Below, one piece after another: positions 8,638 to 18,773 of a stretch of DNA of 33,678 nucleotides (its first letter is position 1; every line of letters begins with the position of its first letter). The notes beneath the pieces are model-generated. The model saw nothing but the letters and a program-made list of their open reading frames with translations, had not been told where the DNA came from and searched no databases. Made by a program: the position numbers and the translations under genes. Origin of the DNA: Herbaspirillum lusitanum P6-12 (GTDB taxonomy: Bacteria; Pseudomonadota; Gammaproteobacteria; Burkholderiales; Burkholderiaceae_D); NCBI RefSeq assembly GCF_000256565.1, contig NZ_AJHH01000547.1, positions 1 to 33,678 on the forward strand. The letters run 5' to 3'.

Positions 8638-8719
8638 TTCGGCCCCATTTCTGCGTTCGTGAAATCAGCCCTCCGTAGCCCCGTGCTACACTTTTCGCCT
8701 TATTTTTCGAACGCCAATC

Positions 8720-10078
8720 ATGAACATCGTCATCCTCGCCGCCGGCATGGGCAAGCGCATGCAGTCAGCGCTTCCGAAAGTCCTCCACCCTATCGCCGGC
8801 AAACCGCTGCTGCGCCATGTCGTCGATACCGCCAAGGTACTGGCGCCGACGAAACTGTGCGTGGTCTATGGCCACGGCGGCGACGCCGTTCCTTCCAGCT
8901 TTGCTGACAATACGCTGTCATTCGCGCTGCAGGAGCCCCAGCTCGGCACCGGCCACGCGGTGGCGCAGGCGCTGCCCTTCATCGACGATAACGCGCCCAC
9001 GCTGGTGCTGTACGGCGACGTTCCGCTGACCACGCCCGCCACGCTGCAACGACTGCTGGCCGCCGCCGGCGAGGACAAGCTGGCGGTGCTGACAATCACC
9101 GTGGCGGACCCGACCGGCTATGGCCGCATCGTGCGCGAAGACGGCAAGATCACCCGCATCGTGGAGCAAAAGGACGCCAGCGAAGCCGAACGCGCCATCA
9201 GTGAAATCAACACCGGCATCATCGCCGCTCCCACCGCCCGGCTGCGCGCCTGGCTGGCAGCGCTGTCCAACGACAATGCGCAGGGCGAGTACTACCTCAC
9301 CGACGTCATCGCTGCGGCGGTTGCCGACGGCGTCGAAGTCGTCTCGGCCAACCCCGTCGATATCACGGAGACGCTCGGCGTCAACAGCAAGGTGCAACTG
9401 GCCGAGCTCGAACGCGCCTACCAGCGCCGCGTCGCCAATACGTTGCTGGAACAGGGTGTCACGCTGCTCGACCCGGCCCGGCTGGACGTGCGCGGCACGC
9501 TCTCCTGCGGCCGCGACGTCAGCATCGACGTCAATTGCATCTTTGAAGGCAAGGTCGAGATCGAAGACGGCGCCAGCATCGGCGCCAACTGCGTCGTCAA
9601 GGACGCGCGCATCGGCAAGGGCGCTCAGATCAAACCGTTCTCGCACATCGACGGCGCCGTGGTCGGGGCAGCCGCCCAGGTCGGCCCATACGCGCGCTTG
9701 CGTCCAGGCGCCGAACTCGGCGAAGAAGTGCACATCGGCAATTTCGTGGAAGTGAAGAAGAGCCGCATCGCCGCGCGCAGCAAGGCCAACCATCTGGCCT
9801 ACATCGGCGACGCAGTGATCGGCTCGGGCGTCAACGTGGGTGCAGGCGTGATCACCTGCAATTACGACGGCGTGAACAAATTCGAAACGGTCATCGAAGA
9901 CGACGCCTTCATCGGCAGCGACAGCCAGCTGGTCGCCCCGGTGCGTGTCGGCAAAGGCGCCACCATCGGCGCCGGCACCACGCTGACCAAGGATGCGCCG
10001 GCGGGCCAGCTGACGCTGTCGCGCGCCAAGCAACTGTCGCTGCCGGGCTGGACGCGTCCGGTCAAGGTCAAGAAGTAA
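8720..10078 (+). CDS. glmU: Bifunctional N-acetylglucosamine-1-phosphate uridyltransferase / glucosamine-1-phosphate acetyltransferase
   Basis: GlmU makes UDP-GlcNAc in two steps: acetylation of glucosamine-1-phosphate with acetyl-CoA, then uridylyl transfer from UTP. It acts in the cytoplasm and feeds peptidoglycan and LPS. The 452-residue protein has normal family length. The N-terminal pyrophosphorylase domain shows [26 protein letters not shown] (nucleotide-binding loop) and VLYGDVPL. The C-terminal half is a left-handed beta helix of hexapeptide repeats containing [20 protein letters not shown], with the acetyltransferase His in NHLAYIGD. The G+C content and codon bias are clearly higher than in the glycan genes to the left. 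It converges on the Lrp-type regulator gene. Confidence 0.98.
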   Translation: MNIVILAAGMGKRMQSALPKVLHPIAGKPLLRHVVDTAKVLAPTKLCVVYGHGGDAVPSSFADNTLSFALQEPQLGTGHAVAQALPFIDDNAPTLVLYGDVPLTTPATLQRLLAAAGEDKLAVLTITVADPTGYGRIVREDGKITRIVEQKDASEAERAISEINTGIIAAPTARLRAWLAALSNDNAQGEYYLTDVIAAAVADGVEVVSANPVDITETLGVNSKVQLAELERAYQRRVANTLLEQGVTLLDPARLDVRGTLSCGRDVSIDVNCIFEGKVEIEDGASIGANCVVKDARIGKGAQIKPFSHIDGAVVGAAAQVGPYARLRPGAELGEEVHIGNFVEVKKSRIAARSKANHLAYIGDAVIGSGVNVGAGVITCNYDGVNKFETVIEDDAFIGSDSQLVAPVRVGKGATIGAGTTLTKDAPAGQLTLSRAKQLSLPGWTRPVKVKK

Positions 10079-10115
10079 TCAGAGACGCACGTCGCCCGGA
10101 CCGCTCCGAACCTGT

Positions 10116-10580
10116 TCAGACTGCGATCCGGGTTTCGAACTTGCTGCGATGAATTGAGAAATAGCTGCGCACATTGCGCACGTTCTGATGTGTGGCAAAC
10201 AGGCGATGCGCCAGCGCGTGATAGGCCGGCATGTCCGCCACCTGCACCATCAGCACGAAATCCGGCCCCGGCGACACGCGGTAGCACTGCAGCACCGCCG
10301 GCTCCGCCGCGACAATCCCCTCGAACTCCACCTGCCGCTCGTCGCCCTGCTGGTCCAGCGTGATTTCCACGATGGCAGTCAGCGCCGGACCGAGTTTTTC
10401 CGGCGCCAGGATGGCGACCTGACGTGTAATCACCCCCGCTTCGACCAGGCGCTTGACCCGGCGCAGACAAGTCGGCGGCGAGGCATGCACATGCTCGGCC
10501 AGCTGGAAATTGGTTTGCGCAGCGTCTTCCTGCAAGGCGTTGAGAATGCGCCGGTCCAATTCATCGAGATTGATCTTCAT
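10116..10580 (-). CDS. Lrp/AsnC family transcriptional regulator
   Basis: A 154-residue regulator of full family length. Residues 1-60 form the winged helix-turn-helix (LDELDRRILNALQEDAAQTNFQLAEHV, then SPPTCLRRVKRLVEAGVI), and the rest is the RAM/AsnC ligand-binding domain (GPDFVLMVQVADMPAYHAL). Such proteins bind amino acids and act as octamers on palindromic A+T-rich sites. It is divergent from glmS; the 148-bp gap is strikingly A+T-rich and holds two inverted repeats, so it may regulate itself and perhaps glmS. Which amino acid it senses cannot be read from the sequence. Confidence 0.92.
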   Translation of the reverse strand: MKINLDELDRRILNALQEDAAQTNFQLAEHVHASPPTCLRRVKRLVEAGVITRQVAILAPEKLGPALTAIVEITLDQQGDERQVEFEGIVAAEPAVLQCYRVSPGPDFVLMVQVADMPAYHALAHRLFATHQNVRNVRSYFSIHRSKFETRIAV

Positions 10581-10603
10581 ATTAATAAATTTATCAATTA
10601 ATT

Positions 10604-10618
10604 TGAAATATTATTTCA
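10604..10618. promoter_or_regulatory. Palindromic operator candidate, site 1 (Lrp/AsnC type)
   Basis: TGAAATATTATTTCA is a perfect 15-bp palindrome with 7-bp arms, lying 24 bp before the regulator's start codon in an A+T-rich intergenic region. Lrp-family sites have this look (A+T core flanked by G/C-containing arms). Confidence 0.45.
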
Positions 10619-10663
10619 CATTGAATATTGGAAGCAATAATAATCCAAATTAATTAAAATTTA

Positions 10664-10676
10664 GAAATCTTATTTC
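10664..10676. promoter_or_regulatory. Palindromic operator candidate, site 2 (Lrp/AsnC type)
   Basis: GAAATCTTATTTC has 5-bp arms around CTT and resembles site 1. Its centre is about 59 bp from the centre of site 1 and 59 bp before the glmS start. Paired sites on one DNA face would fit a wrapped octamer. Confidence 0.4.
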
Positions 10677-10728
10677 AATACCGCTAGCCTAAGATGACGC
10701 CATCCACTTATTTTAGAAAGTCACCCCC

Positions 10729-12412
10729 ATGTGCGGTATCGTCGGCGCAGTTGCGCAACAAGATGTCACCCCGGTTTTGCTCGAAGGCCTCAAGCGTCTC
10801 GAATACCGCGGCTATGATTCCTGCGGCGTGGCCGTACACATGGACGGCAAACTGCAGCGCTCGCGCAGCACCGCGCGTGTCGCCGAGTTGCAAAAGCAGG
10901 TCGCCGAAACCCGCTTGGCCGGCTTCACCGGCATCGCCCACACACGCTGGGCCACGCACGGCGCACCGGCTACGCACAACGCCCACCCGCATTTCTCGCG
11001 CGACCGCATCGCGCTGGTCCACAACGGCATCATCGAGAACTACGAAGAACTGCGCCAAGAGCTGCAAGGCGTCGGCTACGTCTTCGAAAGCCAGACCGAC
11101 ACCGAAGTCATCGCCCACCTGGTCGATCACATGTATACCGGCGACTTGTTCGAGACCGTGCAGCAAGCCGTGCGCCGCCTCACCGGCGCCTACGCCATCG
11201 CCGTGTTCTGCGTCGACGAACCGCACCGCGTGGTCGCCGCGCGCCAGGGTTCGCCGCTGATCGTCGGCGTCGAGCGTCGCGCGCGAAGTCAAGACCGTGC
11301 AAGCCTTCACCAGCGCGGTCGAGCTCGGCCCCTATCAGCACTACATGCAGAAGGAAATATTCGAACAACCGCGCGCCATTGCCGACACCCTCGAAGGCGT
11401 CAGCGGCATCATGCCGGAACTGTTCGGCGACGGCGCCCACAAGGTGTTCAAGAGCGTCGACTCCATCCTGATCCTGGCCTGCGGCACCAGTTATTATTCC
11501 GGCCTGACCGCCAAATACTGGCTCGAGTCGATCGCCAAAATTCCGGTCAACGTCGAGATCGCCAGCGAATACCGCTACCGCGACAGCGTGCCGAATCCGA
11601 ATTCGCTGGTGGTCACGATTTCACAAAGCGGCGAAACCGCCGACACCCTCGCCGCGCTCAAGCACGCACGCGCACTGGGCATGCCGCACACGCTGACCAT
11701 CTGCAACGTCGCCACCAGCGCCATGGTGCGTGAATCGCAGCTGGCCTACATCACGCGCGCCGGCGTCGAAGTCGGCGTCGCCTCGACCAAGGCCTTCACC
11801 ACGCAACTGGCCGCGCTGTTTCTGTTGACGCTGGCGCTGGCGCAAACACGCGGCCTGCTCAGCGACGAGCAGGAAGCCGAACATCTCAAGGCCATGCGCC
11901 ACCTGCCGGCCGCGCTACAAAGCGTGCTGGCGCTGGAGCCGAACATCGCCGCCTGGGCCGAAGCCTTCGCCCGCAAGGAAAATGCCCTCTTCCTCGGCCG
12001 CGGCCTGCACTACCCGATTGCCCTCGAAGGCGCCTTGAAGCTCAAGGAAATCACCTACATCCACGCCGAAGCCTACGCCGCCGGCGAACTCAAGCACGGC
12101 CCGCTGGCGCTGGTGACGGAAGAAATGCCGGTGGTCACGGTCGCGCCGAACGACGCGCTGATCGAAAAACTGAAGTCCAACATGCAGGAAGTGCGCGCAC
12201 GCGGCGGCCAGCTATACGTCTTCGCCGACGCCGGCTCCAGCATCGCCTCCAGCGAAGGCGTCCACGTCATCCGTTTGCCGGAACATTACGGCTTGCTCTC
12301 GCCGATCCTGCACGTGGTGCCGCTGCAATTGCTGGCGTATCACACGGCGCTGGCGCGCGGGACAGATGTGGACAAGCCGCGGAATCTGGCCAAGTCGGTG
12401 ACGGTGGAGTAA
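10729..12412 (+). pseudogene. glmS: Glutamine--fructose-6-phosphate aminotransferase, broken by an internal deletion and frame change
   Basis: GlmS converts fructose-6-phosphate and glutamine to glucosamine-6-phosphate, the first step of UDP-GlcNAc synthesis. The first frame (from 10729) starts [10 protein letters not shown] with the nucleophile Cys next to Met and keeps glutaminase motifs [14 protein letters not shown] and [11 protein letters not shown], but leaves the family sequence after GSPLIVGV near 11271. The second frame resumes at about 11273 ([17 protein letters not shown]) and runs through both SIS isomerase domains to the C-terminal [11 protein letters not shown]. The total span of 1,684 nt would give about 561 residues against about 605 for the family. 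Roughly 45 codons plus a frame change are missing from the end of the glutaminase domain. This is either a real lesion or a sequence/assembly error. Confidence 0.9.
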
Positions 12413-12582
12413 GGACGGCAATCACTATTGACTACACCTACATGCGGCAGATTAATGCAAGCGCATTCTCGATAAGTAGAAGCTTAGAGTCCTGTTAGCT
12501 GTTCAGTGCTGGGTTCAACAGACCAACTTTATTCATTTTAGTCAGCGCCAGGTTGTTGCCGGCGTCGAATAATGCCCAGTCT
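12413..12582. other. Gap between glmS and glsA with a coding-like remnant
   Basis: On the minus strand, just after the glsA stop and in another frame, 12495-12577 reads as a plausible protein end (DWALFDAGNNLALTKMNKVG then LLNPALNS and stop). It has no start of its own. Its DNA contains AATAAAGTTGGTC (minus strand, 12521-12533), a string found again near 21.84 kb. No clear terminator is visible between the convergent genes. Confidence 0.3.
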
Positions 12583-13500
12583 TTATGCGAATACCGTTTT
12601 ATGCATTTCGATGGCGAACAGTTCAACCGCCTTGATAGCCGCAATCGAAGTCCCTGTCTTATCTAAGGGTGGCGACCAGGCGCATACTGCACCAAATCGA
12701 GGAATCACTGCCAGGACACCTCCGCCAACGCCGCTCTTAATCGGTAAGCCAATGCTGAAGGCGATTTCGCCTGAAGCTTCGTAAGTACCGCTGCTCATCA
12801 TAAGCGCGCAGACTTGTTGCACTTGGCGAGATTGAAGAATCTGTCTACCGTCACGATCAATACCGGCGTTCGCCAGGAAGAGTGCCGCAACTGCAAGGTC
12901 TCGACAGCTAGCGGCGATCGCGCACTGGGCACAATACGCATTTACCACCTCATCGACTGTGTTGTGGAAGTTGTTAAAGCTTTTCATCAGGTAGGCAGCG
13001 GCCTTGTTGCGATGAGCACAAGCGAATTCGCCTGCCGCCACTTCCATGTCATAGTTAATACTTGGATTGCCAGAGAGCTCACGCATGAGTGAAATGACCG
13101 CCCGCTCCATTTGCGTATTTCGGCTATAGAGCAAGTCCGATACAACTAACGCCCCAGGATTTAAAAATGGATTGCGCGGCTTGCCAGACTCCAGTTCCAA
13201 CTCCAGCAATGAGTTGAACTGGTTTGAGCTAGGCAGCCTGCCGACACGCATCCACAACGAATCTCCCTCACGACTCGAAGCCAACACCAGAGCGAAGAGC
13301 TTTGAAACGCTTTGAATGGAGAACGGTTCATCTGCATCGCCTGTCGTATAGACATTTCCATCCAGGGTAGCCACGGCAAAACCAAATTTGGATGGATCTA
13401 CACGCATCAGTGCAGGTATATAGCCGGCTAACTGACCTTGCATTGCGAGCGGCCGGGATTGGATAGCGACCCGGTTAATACAGTCTTGAATATCATGCAT
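12583..13500 (-). CDS. glsA: Serine-dependent glutaminase
   Basis: A 305-residue glutaminase of the beta-lactamase-like GlsA family, which hydrolyses glutamine to glutamate and ammonia. The S-x-x-K motif is present as Ser64-Val-Ser-Lys67 (FSIQSVSKLFAL), and the conserved Asn lies in NPFLNPGALVVSDLL near 114. The later Tyr-containing region and GGGVLAVIPRFGAVCAWSPPLDKTG loop are typical. The usual GREPSG-PFNS segment reads GRLPSSNQFNS and the usual INAGA reads LNPGA, so the substrate pocket may be somewhat altered. It lies 138 bp after the M20 amidohydrolase on the same strand. Together with the nearby amino-acid importer this suggests use of glutamine as a carbon/nitrogen source. Confidence 0.93.
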   Translation of the reverse strand: MHDIQDCINRVAIQSRPLAMQGQLAGYIPALMRVDPSKFGFAVATLDGNVYTTGDADEPFSIQSVSKLFALVLASSREGDSLWMRVGRLPSSNQFNSLLELELESGKPRNPFLNPGALVVSDLLYSRNTQMERAVISLMRELSGNPSINYDMEVAAGEFACAHRNKAAAYLMKSFNNFHNTVDEVVNAYCAQCAIAASCRDLAVAALFLANAGIDRDGRQILQSRQVQQVCALMMSSGTYEASGEIAFSIGLPIKSGVGGGVLAVIPRFGAVCAWSPPLDKTGTSIAAIKAVELFAIEMHKTVFA

Positions 13501-13638
13501 CTGGTAATAGGCTTCACTTTCCAGCTGTCGGATGAAGCGAGCCCTGCGGTCGCTTCGCAGAACTCTGAATCTGATCTCTTACTGGCTTAAACATAAATCT
13601 ATTGACATCAATGGGCCTTACATCGGCGTTACCGGATG

Positions 13639-14874
<1,236 letters not shown>

Positions 14875-15092
14875 GCTGTCAAGGTCATTCCGGCATCACA
14901 TTTCACGCATGTAAACTTGTCGATGCGTTTCAGATTCACCTGAAAAATAACCGTCGCACCAAGTAAAAACAGTACTATCTGGGCAAGAATGAACGCCGAA
15001 AAATAAGACGGGAAGAGCCGGGATTGGAAAGTCTGGGGGCGATTGTAGGTACGTTGCCTGGACTTGAAAATTACTGTTTTTGTATAGATAAA

Positions 15093-15107
15093 ATACCTTC
15101 AAGGTAT
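15093..15107. promoter_or_regulatory. LysR-type operator (T-N11-A palindrome)
   Basis: ATACCTTCAAGGTAT is a perfect palindrome with 7-bp arms and contains the LysR-family T-N11-A core. It ends 10 bp before the LysR ATG, so binding would block that gene's own promoter or translation start; the AAGG of the right arm is also the only ribosome-binding-like sequence. It lies about 220 bp from the divergent M20 gene start. Confidence 0.55.
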
Positions 15108-15117
15108 ATCGCTCATC

Positions 15118-16017
15118 ATGGAAATCCGACATCTTCGCTACTTCCTAGCCGTCGCCGAACACGGCAGTGTGGCCGAAGCGGCGCGCAAACTGAATATCGT
15201 CCAGCCGGCGCTCAGTCGCCAGATTCACGATCTGGAAGAGCAATTGGGAACGCAATTGTTCCAACGCAGCATCAGGGGCACCCAGCTCACGGTAGCCGGC
15301 GTGCAATTCATGAAGGATTGCAGCAAGTTGTTGATCGATCTCGAGGACGCCAAGAAGCGCGCCCTGCGCGCCGCTTCCGGCAAGCTCGGCTCGCTGCGCA
15401 TTGGCATCTCCCCCAATCACACCGCCCATCCTGAATTATTAAAACGGCTGCGACGATTCCGCGAGATCTGTCCCGATGTTGCACTAATGCTGGAACCGGC
15501 ATTGTCGCCACGACAATTGCTGGACGTCAAAGAAGAACGTATGGACGGAGGCTTTATCGCGTTTCGCGATCTTGCCGACAAACAGTTATCCGGGATAAAG
15601 GTCTTGCGCTCGGGGCTGATGCTGGCGGTTTCGAGCGATCATAAGTACGCTGAACAACCACCCGATCGACTCAGCGAAATGAAGGATGAGCCTTGCGTTT
15701 GGTTTCCCCGCGACCGCGCTCCCGAGTATCACGACTATCTGATTCAGCAATGCATGGCGGCAGGTCTGACGCCCAAACAAATTCTTGTCGGCACCGACGT
15801 TGGCACTACCCTGGGTATGGTTGCGGCCGGCATGGGCTACTCCATCGTGTCGGAAGCATCGAAATACAATAGCCCTAACGGCGTCGTACTGCATCAGCAC
15901 GCCGACATACCTGATATCCATGACGTTGAATTCATTTTCCTCAGCGAAAACGATTCGCCTATTTTGCGCGCCTTCGCGGAAGTCATGAATGATGGCGGAT
16001 CCGATAGCCAGTCTTAA
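15118..16017 (+). CDS. LysR family transcriptional regulator
   Basis: A 299-residue LysR regulator. The winged helix-turn-helix is at the N-terminus (MEIRHLRYFLAVAEHGSVAEAARKL, then PALSRQIHDLEEQLGTQLFQR), followed by the two-lobed periplasmic-binding-protein-like effector domain from about residue 90. It is divergent from the M20 amidohydrolase and upstream of the amino-acid ABC genes, so either could be its target. A T-N11-A palindrome sits just before its start, consistent with autoregulation. The effector cannot be deduced; an N-acyl amino acid or amino acid fits the context. Confidence 0.93.
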   Translation: MEIRHLRYFLAVAEHGSVAEAARKLNIVQPALSRQIHDLEEQLGTQLFQRSIRGTQLTVAGVQFMKDCSKLLIDLEDAKKRALRAASGKLGSLRIGISPNHTAHPELLKRLRRFREICPDVALMLEPALSPRQLLDVKEERMDGGFIAFRDLADKQLSGIKVLRSGLMLAVSSDHKYAEQPPDRLSEMKDEPCVWFPRDRAPEYHDYLIQQCMAAGLTPKQILVGTDVGTTLGMVAAGMGYSIVSEASKYNSPNGVVLHQHADIPDIHDVEFIFLSENDSPILRAFAEVMNDGGSDSQS

Positions 16018-16587
16018 AACATCGCAAGAGCGACTCGCATCGCACCAAGTGACCGTCCAGTGCATCGGTAGCAATGTCCTTTACCAGCTCGCCCCGACTG
16101 GAGGCCGGGAGGCCACCAGCATGACACTCTCATCACTCTCACCGGCTATGGCTGACGCCAAACATCTATACTTAACAAGCATAGAAGCAATAGAAAAACA
16201 GTAATTTTCAAACCTCCAACTTCTGCATATCCTCTCATCACAATGAAAAATATTGCGATATCGGCAGATTGCAAAAGGGCCTGAGTCTTTACCTGGCATT
16301 CATCTTTTTTCAATCGTTTCCGGTCAGCACAGGAGACCGATCAACGAGAAAATATCGAAACGTGCTCTGCCCGCTCTTGCCGTGAGTCAGGACTTTTCCC
16401 ATTTCCCATTACATTTTTTGCTTCATTCATTTGAATGAAACCCAGTTCATGACCGGGGGGCGTTACGGCCTATGGATGCGGCTACAAGTCTCCTCCAATC
16501 GTCGTTGGCGGAGAAGCTTGAGCGCTCGGGAATAGACACGTCTGAAGATTGAAAATGCCGGATAACATTTACCTAGCGAGAAGTTTG
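16018..16587. other. Intergenic region before the ABC importer
   Basis: No gene supported. A stem-loop with 9-nt arms and one A-A mismatch (CTGGAGGCC/GGCCACCAG, loop GGGA) lies at 16098-16119, about 80 bp after the LysR stop; it has no T-run. The importer promoter should lie in 16300-16540 but no clear hexamers were found. Confidence 0.4.
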
Positions 16588-17301
16588 ATGATTTACCAGT
16601 TCGATTTTTCTTCCATCCTCGAGTATGCAAAGGTACTTGAACGAGGCGTGTTGATGACGATACGACTAATCGTCATCGGCGGTGTTGCAGGCGTCGCACT
16701 TGGTATCTTCGGTGCCTGGGCGCGCACTCAAGGGCCACGCTGGCTCAAGCCGACTATCAGCGCTTATGTAGAGTTGATCCGCAATACTCCTTTTCTGGTT
16801 CAACTATTTTTTATCTTTTTCGGTCTGCCTAGTATCGGCGTGACGATCACCGAATTACAGGCGGCGATTATCGCCATGGTGATCAACCTCGGCGCATACA
16901 GCACTGAAATCATCCGAGCCGGCGTATCCGCAATCGCCCGCGGTCAGATTGAAGCAGCGCTGAGTCTGTCTATGACGCGACTACAGGTGTTCCGATATGT
17001 CATCCTGCGCCCCGCTTTGCAAAAAGTCTGGCCGGCACTGTCGAGCCAGATTGTCATTGTCATGCTCGGCTCATCGATCTGTTCACAAATTTCAGTGGAA
17101 GAATTGTCGTTTGCTGCCAACTTCATCCAGAGCCGCAACTTCCGCGCCTTCGAAGCCTATCTGGTCACCACCCTTATCTACCTGATCATGGCGATTCTGC
17201 TGAGACAGATTTTGCATTACATAGGAAGACGTTTTGTGTTTCATCGACCCAGTATCGTTGCCCCGAAATCCATTGCCATTCTCAAGGGAGGCCAGGCATG
17301 A
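16588..17301 (+). CDS. Polar amino-acid ABC transporter permease (HisM/GlnP type)
   Basis: An inner-membrane permease of a polar amino-acid uptake system. From the ATG at 16588 (GAGAAG four bases upstream) it has 237 residues and starts MIYQFDFSSILEYAKVLERG, the usual N-terminus for this group; TTG 16549 or ATG 16555 would extend it. Several membrane helices are evident (TIRLIVIGGVAGVALGIFGAW, LVQLFFIFFGLP, YLVTTLIYLIMAILL). The cytoplasmic EAA loop that docks the ATPase is GQIEAALSLSMTRLQVFRYV. The gene overlaps the second permease by 4 bp. With that gene and the ATPase it forms one operon. Confidence 0.92.
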   Translation: MIYQFDFSSILEYAKVLERGVLMTIRLIVIGGVAGVALGIFGAWARTQGPRWLKPTISAYVELIRNTPFLVQLFFIFFGLPSIGVTITELQAAIIAMVINLGAYSTEIIRAGVSAIARGQIEAALSLSMTRLQVFRYVILRPALQKVWPALSSQIVIVMLGSSICSQISVEELSFAANFIQSRNFRAFEAYLVTTLIYLIMAILLRQILHYIGRRFVFHRPSIVAPKSIAILKGGQA

Positions 17302-17954
17302 TCGGCTTCACAATCTGGGACATTGTCCGCAACTTATTACTGGCGCTCCGTTGGACAGTGGCGTTGTCGCTGCTGTCGTTTTTGATGGGCGGCACACTAG
17401 GTATCGTGCTGCTGTTCATGCGCAACTCCAGATATCGCATCCTGCGCGACATCATCCGCGTCTACATCGAAGTGTTCCAAGGTACGCCGCTGCTGATGCA
17501 ATTGTTCCTGGTGTTCTTCGGTATCGCACTGTTCGGTATCGAGGTGCCTGCGTGGCTCGCCGCCGGCGTTGCGCTAACGTTGTGGAGCGCCTCCTTTCTC
17601 GCAGAAATCTGGCGCGGTTGCGTCGATGCCATTCCACGTGGCCAATGGGAAGCTTCAGCCTGTTTGGCGATGAATCGCTTTCAGCAAATGCGCCATATCG
17701 TCCTGCCGCAGGCACTGCGTATTGCGATTCCCCCCACAGTGGGCTTTGGCGTTCAAATCATCAAGGGAACAGCGGTGACCTCGATTATCGGATTCGTCGA
17801 GTTATCCAAGGCCGGCACCATCATCACCAACGCCACGTTTCAACCGTTCATCGTCTTCGGCTTGGTCGGTCTTATGTACTTCGTGCTGTGCTGGCCACTG
17901 TCAAAATATAGTCAATTCTTGGAAAGGAAGTTCAATGTCGCTCATCGTCATTGA
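17298..17954 (+). CDS. Polar amino-acid ABC transporter permease (HisQ/GlnP type)
   Basis: A 218-residue second permease, expected to form a heterodimer with the preceding one in the inner membrane. Helices include LLLALRWTVALSLLSFLMGG and LMQLFLVFFGIALFGI. The EAA loop is GQWEASACLAMNRFQQMRHI followed by VLPQALRIAIPP. It overlaps the upstream permease by 4 bp and the ATPase gene by 20 bp, so all three are probably translationally coupled. Confidence 0.93.
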   Translation: MIGFTIWDIVRNLLLALRWTVALSLLSFLMGGTLGIVLLFMRNSRYRILRDIIRVYIEVFQGTPLLMQLFLVFFGIALFGIEVPAWLAAGVALTLWSASFLAEIWRGCVDAIPRGQWEASACLAMNRFQQMRHIVLPQALRIAIPPTVGFGVQIIKGTAVTSIIGFVELSKAGTIITNATFQPFIVFGLVGLMYFVLCWPLSKYSQFLERKFNVAHRH

Positions 17955-18666
17955 GAACGTCAAAAAGAGTTACGGGAACAATGCTGTCCTCAGAGGCATC
18001 GATCTTGAAATCAATCCCGGTGAAGTCATTGCCATCATTGGCAAAAGCGGCTCCGGAAAAAGCACACTACTACGCTGTATCAACGGGTTGGAAACCATCG
18101 ATGAAGGTTTGATCAGCGTCGGCGATGTTCTGCTCGGCCGCAGTGAACGCGAGTTGCGCGAATTGCGTCTGCGGGTGGGCATGATCTTCCAGCAGTTCAA
18201 TTTGTTCCCCCATCTGAGCGTAGGCCGCAACGTCATGATCTCTCCGATTATCGTCAAGGGCGCGAAAGAGCAGCAGGCGCGAGAAATCGCACAACAAAAT
18301 CTGACACGTGTCGGCCTCGCGGAAAAATTCGACAGTTATCCCGATCAGCTCTCTGGCGGCCAGCAGCAGCGTGTCGCGATTGCACGAGCACTGAGCATGC
18401 AACCGAAAGCCTTGTTATGCGACGAAATTACCTCGGCGCTTGACCCGGAGCTGGTCAACGAAGTATTAGGTGTAGTGCGCAAGCTTGCTACCGAAGGCAT
18501 GACGCTGGTCATGGTTACGCATGAAATGCGCTTTGCACGTGAAGTGTGCGACCGCGTGGTATTCATGCACCAAGGAAGAGTGCATGAAATCGGGCCACCG
18601 GAAGAATTTTTCAGCAAACCAAAGACCCCTGAGCTCCAACAATTCCTCGGTATGGTCAGCGTCTGA
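17935..18666 (+). CDS. Polar amino-acid ABC transporter ATP-binding protein (GlnQ/HisP type)
   Basis: A 243-residue ATPase that powers the importer made with the two preceding permeases. Walker A GKSGSGKST (36-44), Q-loop FQQFNLFPHLSV (Gln86), signature LSGGQQQR (139-146), Walker B ALLCDEITSALDP (Asp163, Glu164) and switch His196 are all present. The Walker B tail has Ile where most family members have Pro (DEPTSALDP), a mild variant. A strong intrinsic terminator follows 40 bp after the stop. The binding protein for this importer is not in the operon but lies at 20933-21730, beyond a chemoreceptor gene. Confidence 0.95.
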   Translation: MSLIVIENVKKSYGNNAVLRGIDLEINPGEVIAIIGKSGSGKSTLLRCINGLETIDEGLISVGDVLLGRSERELRELRLRVGMIFQQFNLFPHLSVGRNVMISPIIVKGAKEQQAREIAQQNLTRVGLAEKFDSYPDQLSGGQQQRVAIARALSMQPKALLCDEITSALDPELVNEVLGVVRKLATEGMTLVMVTHEMRFAREVCDRVVFMHQGRVHEIGPPEEFFSKPKTPELQQFLGMVSV

Positions 18667-18705
18667 TCTCCTGAATAGACACGGAACAAAGGCCATTTTT
18701 TCAAC

Positions 18706-18737
18706 GCCGGCATTCATGAGGATGCCGGCATTTTTTT
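18706..18737 (+). terminator. Rho-independent terminator of the ABC importer operon
   Basis: A perfect 8-bp stem GCCGGCAT/ATGCCGGC with loop TCATGAGG is followed by ATTTTTTT. It ends the plus-strand operon; read from the other strand there is no T-run. Confidence 0.9.
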
Positions 18738-18773
18738 AGATGAAGCCAGGTTGAAACGGATTGGCGACAGGTA

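Noticed and set aside
8918-10033. 371-residue open frame antisense to glmU
   Set aside because: High-G+C shadow of glmU; low-complexity Asp/Ala/Val/Gly-rich residues and no start signals.
10729-12412. Programmed frameshift to make full GlmS
   Set aside because: A frameshift alone would keep total length; here about 45 codons are also missing, and no slippery site is seen.
12572-12784. Plus-strand 70-residue frame opposite glsA
   Set aside because: Lies wholly over the glsA 3' end, with no family match and no start signals.
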